This document shows, piece after piece, positions 6,197-10,118 of a DNA stretch of 10,118 bases. The stretch comes from Actinomycetes bacterium (lineage in GTDB: Bacteria; Actinomycetota; Actinomycetes; Mycobacteriales; Micromonosporaceae). A program made the position numbers and the translations under genes. How positions within the stretch are numbered: the stretch's first letter is position 1; each line of letters opens with the position of its first letter. The notes below the pieces were generated by a model, which was not told the DNA's origin, searched no databases, and saw only the letters and a program-made list of their open reading frames with translations. The DNA lies in assembly GCA_023437285.1 (NCBI GenBank), contig JAEZGP010000159.1:1-10118 (forward strand), written 5' to 3'.

Positions 6197-7512
6197 GCAC
6201 GACTGACTACGCCAAGACCCGTGAGACGACCGAGGGGAAGGTCTTCACCGTCACCGGTGGCGACTGGGACACGGTCGTCGAGGGGCACGACCCGCTCTCC
6301 GACGAGCGCCTCATCGTCAACATGGGCCCCCAGCACCCGTCCACGCACGGGGTGCTGCGCCTGATCCTCGAGCTTGAGGGCGAGACGGTCACCGAGGCGC
6401 GCGCGGTCGTGGGCTACCTGCACACGGGCATCGAAAAGAACATCGAGTACCGCAACTGGACCCAGGGCACGACGTTCGTCACCCGGATGGACTACCTCGC
6501 GCCGATCTTCAACGAGACGGCGTACTGCCTGGCGGTGGAGAAGCTGCTCGGCATCGAGGTGCCCGAGCGGGCGACCACGATCCGCGTGCTCATGATGGAG
6601 CTGAACCGGATCTCGTCGCACCTGATCTGGCTGGCCACGACCGGCATGGAACTCGGCGCCATCAACATGATGTTGTACGGGTTCCGCGAGCGCGAGTACA
6701 TCCTGGACATCTTCGAGGCCGCCTCCGGCCTGCGGATGAACATGGCCTACATCCGCCCGGGCGGCCTGGCCCAGGACATGCCCGAGACCGCGATCAGGAT
6801 GACCCGCGACTTCCTGGAGATGTTCCCGAAGAAGATGGCGGAATACGAGCGCCTGCTCTCCGGTAACACCATCTGGCAGGAGCGCACCCAGAACGTCGCC
6901 TACCTCAACATCCCCGGCTGCCTGTCGCTGGGCGTCACCGGCCCGGTGCTGCGCAGCGCCGGGCTCGCCTGGGACCTGCGCAAGACCCAGCCGTACTGCG
7001 GTTACGACACGTACGACTTCGAGGTCGCCACGGCCGACACAGCCGACGTGTGGGGCCGCTACCTCGTGCGCATGGAGGAGATGCGGCAGAGCCTGCGCAT
7101 CGTCGAGCAGGCGCTCGACCGGCTCGAGCCCGGCCCGATCATGGTCGAGGACAAGAAGATCGCCTGGCCGGCGCAGCTGGCCATGGGCGCCGACGGCCTG
7201 GGCAACTCGCTGGAGCACGTCGCCAAGATCATGGGCACCTCGATGGAGGCCCTCATCCACCACTTCAAGCTGGTGACCGAGGGCTTCCGGGTGCCGGCCG
7301 GTCAGGTGTACGTGCCGATCGAGGCGCCGCGCGGCGAGCTTGGCGCGCACGTGGTCTCCGACGGCGGTACCCGGCCGTACCGGGTGCACTACCGCGAGCC
7401 GAGCTTCATCAACCTGCAGGCGATCCCGGCGATGGCGGAGGGCGGCCTGCTCGCCGACGTCATCGCGGGCGGCGCCTCGCTGGACCCCGTCATGGGTGGG
7501 TGTGATCGCTGA
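6193..7512 (+). CDS. nuoD: NADH-quinone oxidoreductase subunit D
   Basis: The 49-kDa-family subunit, which with NuoB forms the quinone-reduction site. The protein is 439 aa. The conserved hairpin GPQHPSTHG spans residues 45-53 (H48, H52), then [14 protein letters not shown] (74-87), and TRMDYLAP with Y101. H52 and Y101 align by spacing with the quinone head-group residues His38 and Tyr87 of Thermus Nqo4. The GTG at 6193 overlaps the nuoC stop by four bases and is preceded by GGAGG at 6180-6184, supporting this start. The C-terminus is the usual DPVMGG-xDR, here with Cys before DR. The stop shares one base with the nuoE ATG. Confidence 0.96.
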   Translation: MSTTDYAKTRETTEGKVFTVTGGDWDTVVEGHDPLSDERLIVNMGPQHPSTHGVLRLILELEGETVTEARAVVGYLHTGIEKNIEYRNWTQGTTFVTRMDYLAPIFNETAYCLAVEKLLGIEVPERATTIRVLMMELNRISSHLIWLATTGMELGAINMMLYGFREREYILDIFEAASGLRMNMAYIRPGGLAQDMPETAIRMTRDFLEMFPKKMAEYERLLSGNTIWQERTQNVAYLNIPGCLSLGVTGPVLRSAGLAWDLRKTQPYCGYDTYDFEVATADTADVWGRYLVRMEEMRQSLRIVEQALDRLEPGPIMVEDKKIAWPAQLAMGADGLGNSLEHVAKIMGTSMEALIHHFKLVTEGFRVPAGQVYVPIEAPRGELGAHVVSDGGTRPYRVHYREPSFINLQAIPAMAEGGLLADVIAGGASLDPVMGGCDR

Positions 7513-8470
7513 TGTCCTTCAGTCAGGAGACCGTCGACCGCGCGCAGGAGATCATCGCGCGGTACCCGGCCGGCAAGGAGCGCTCCGCGCTGCTGCCGCT
7601 GCTGCACCTGGTGCAGGCGGAGGAGGGGTACGTCTCGCCGGCCGGCATCGCGTTCTGCGCCGACACGCTCGGCATCACCCGGGCCCAGGTCAGCGCCGTC
7701 GCGACGTTCTACACGATGTACAAGCGCAAGCCGACCGGCGAATACCTGGTCAGCGTGTGCACGAACACGATGTGCAACGTGCTCGGCGGCCAGCAGGTCT
7801 ACGACACGCTCTCGGCGTACCTCGGCGTCGGCCACGACGAGACCGAGGAGTCGGGGACGATCACCCTGGAGCACGCCGAGTGCCTCGCGGCCTGCGACTA
7901 CGGCCCGGTGCTGACCGTCAACTACGACTTCTTCGACAACGTCGACCCGGACGTCGCGGTCAGCCTCGTCGACCGGCTCAAGGCCGGCGAGCGGCCGCAG
8001 CCCAGCCGCGGCGCTCGGCTGTGCACCTTCAAGGAGATGTCGTTGCAGCTCGCCGGCTTCGCCGACGAGCGTGAGGGCGCGGTCGCCGACACCGCCCAGG
8101 GCGCGGCCAGCCTGCGGGGCCTGCGCCTGGCCGAGCAGCACGGCGTCGCGGTGGCGGGCTTCGACCCCAACACCCCGATCCCCACGCACGCCGACCGCGA
8201 GGCGGCCAAGAAGGCGTCCGACGAGAAGGCAGCCGCCGAGGTGAAGCCCGCCCAGACCGACGCCAAGGCGGCGCAGGCGAAGCCGGACCTGGAGAGCAAG
8301 CCCGCCAAGGAGTCGCAGCCGACGCCGGAGGAGCTCACGCCGCAGGCGGCGCCCTCGGGGGCGTCGGCCGAGGCGGAGGCCGCGGGCGTGGCCGCCAACG
8401 AGCCGGCCCGCGACGCCTCGCCGTCCGGCCAGCCCAGCCAGCCCCAGGCAGAAAACCTTAAGGACGCGCA

Positions 8471-8474
<4 letters not shown>
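7512..8474 (+). CDS. nuoE: NADH-quinone oxidoreductase subunit E, with long low-complexity tail
   Basis: The 24-kDa-family subunit of the NADH dehydrogenase module, carrying the [2Fe-2S] cluster N1a beside NuoF. Ligands are visible as C83 and C88 (CTNTMC) and C124 and C128 (ECLAACDYGP). The conserved thioredoxin-like domain ends near residue 180. At 320 aa it is about twice the E. coli length. The excess is a tail from about residue 185, which from ~225 onward is rich in Ala, Lys, Glu, Pro and Ser, probably disordered and without membrane segments. Extended NuoE tails occur in other actinobacteria. The ATG at 7512 overlaps the nuoD TGA by one base; the stop overlaps nuoF by four (ATGA). Confidence 0.94.
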
Positions 8475-9775
<1,301 letters not shown>

Positions 9776-10118
9776 ATGTCTTCCGACGTCGTAAAGGCCA
9801 CCGACACCGTCAAGCTCACCATCGACGGCATCGAGGTCGAGGCGCCCAAGGGGGCGCTGCTGATCCGGGTCGCCGAGCAGATGGGCATCGACATCCCGCG
9901 CTTCTGCGACCACCCGCTGCTCGCCCCGGCCGGCGCCTGCCGCCAGTGCCTGGTCGACGTGGAGGGCCAGCGCAAGCCGGTCGCCTCGTGCACCCAGACC
10001 GTCGCCGACGGCATGGTGGTGCGCACGCAGCGCACCAGCGAGGTCGCCGAGAAGGCCCAGGCGGGGATCATGGAGTTCCTCCTGATTAACCACCCGCTCG
10101 ACTGCCCCATGTGCGACA
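9776..10118 (+). CDS. nuoG: NADH-quinone oxidoreductase subunit G, N-terminal part (runs off right edge)
   Basis: The large iron-sulfur subunit of complex I (75-kDa family). The ATG at 9776 follows the nuoF TAA with no gap, and GTGGGGG at 9761-9767 can serve as ribosome binding site. The 114 visible residues form the ferredoxin-like N-terminal domain: [2Fe-2S] N1b ligands C44, C55, C58 and C72 ([21 protein letters not shown]). They then enter the His/Cys motif for the next cluster, with H106, C110 and C113 (NHPLDCPMC). The frame is open to the last base. Whether the molybdopterin-oxidoreductase-like remainder is intact lies outside the window. Confidence 0.94.
   Translation, partial: MSSDVVKATDTVKLTIDGIEVEAPKGALLIRVAEQMGIDIPRFCDHPLLAPAGACRQCLVDVEGQRKPVASCTQTVADGMVVRTQRTSEVAEKAQAGIMEFLLINHPLDCPMCD

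Overview
The window is high-GC actinobacterial DNA, and I infer a member of the Micromonosporaceae (Micromonospora/Actinoplanes type). The grounds are strong G/C bias at third codon positions, frequent GTG starts, futalosine-route menaquinone genes beside a full-type nuo operon, and actinobacterial-style subunits (long NuoE tail, NuoC N-terminal extension). Every protein-coding gene I can support lies on the plus strand.

Layout: (1) 1-1401 holds menaquinone biosynthesis: the C-terminal part of mqnC (cut by the left edge), then menG/ubiE 27 bases later. (2) 1387-2347 holds two 12-bp direct repeats, each containing a perfect TGTGGATAA (DnaA-box-like) 9-mer, and a lone gene with an AbiEi-type N-terminal region and a DUF559/PD-(D/E)XK-like nuclease C-terminus. 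(3) 2327-2818 is a tandem repeat array with a ~41-bp period. It is organised as two 194-bp higher-order copies, and the first copy starts inside the last codons of the DUF559 gene. (4) 2819-2997 is a regulatory stretch with a 14-bp AT-rich palindrome and a near-perfect Rex operator. (5) 2998-4278 is a geranylgeranyl-reductase-family flavoprotein, probably the menaquinone side-chain reductase (MenJ type). (6) 4412-10118 is nuoA-B-C-D-E-F and the start of nuoG, tightly packed with 1- to 4-base overlaps at several junctions and cut by the right edge.

Functionally the window joins manufacture of the quinone (MqnC, MenG), its tuning by side-chain saturation (MenJ-like) and the enzyme that reduces it (complex I). 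The putative Rex site in front of the reductase suggests that the reductase and complex I are controlled together by the NADH/NAD+ ratio. The DUF559 gene plus repeat array looks like about 1.4 kb of accessory DNA between otherwise related respiratory genes. I see no complete new defence or mobile system. The least explained parts are the higher-order repeat array and its fusion to the 3' end of the DUF559 gene.
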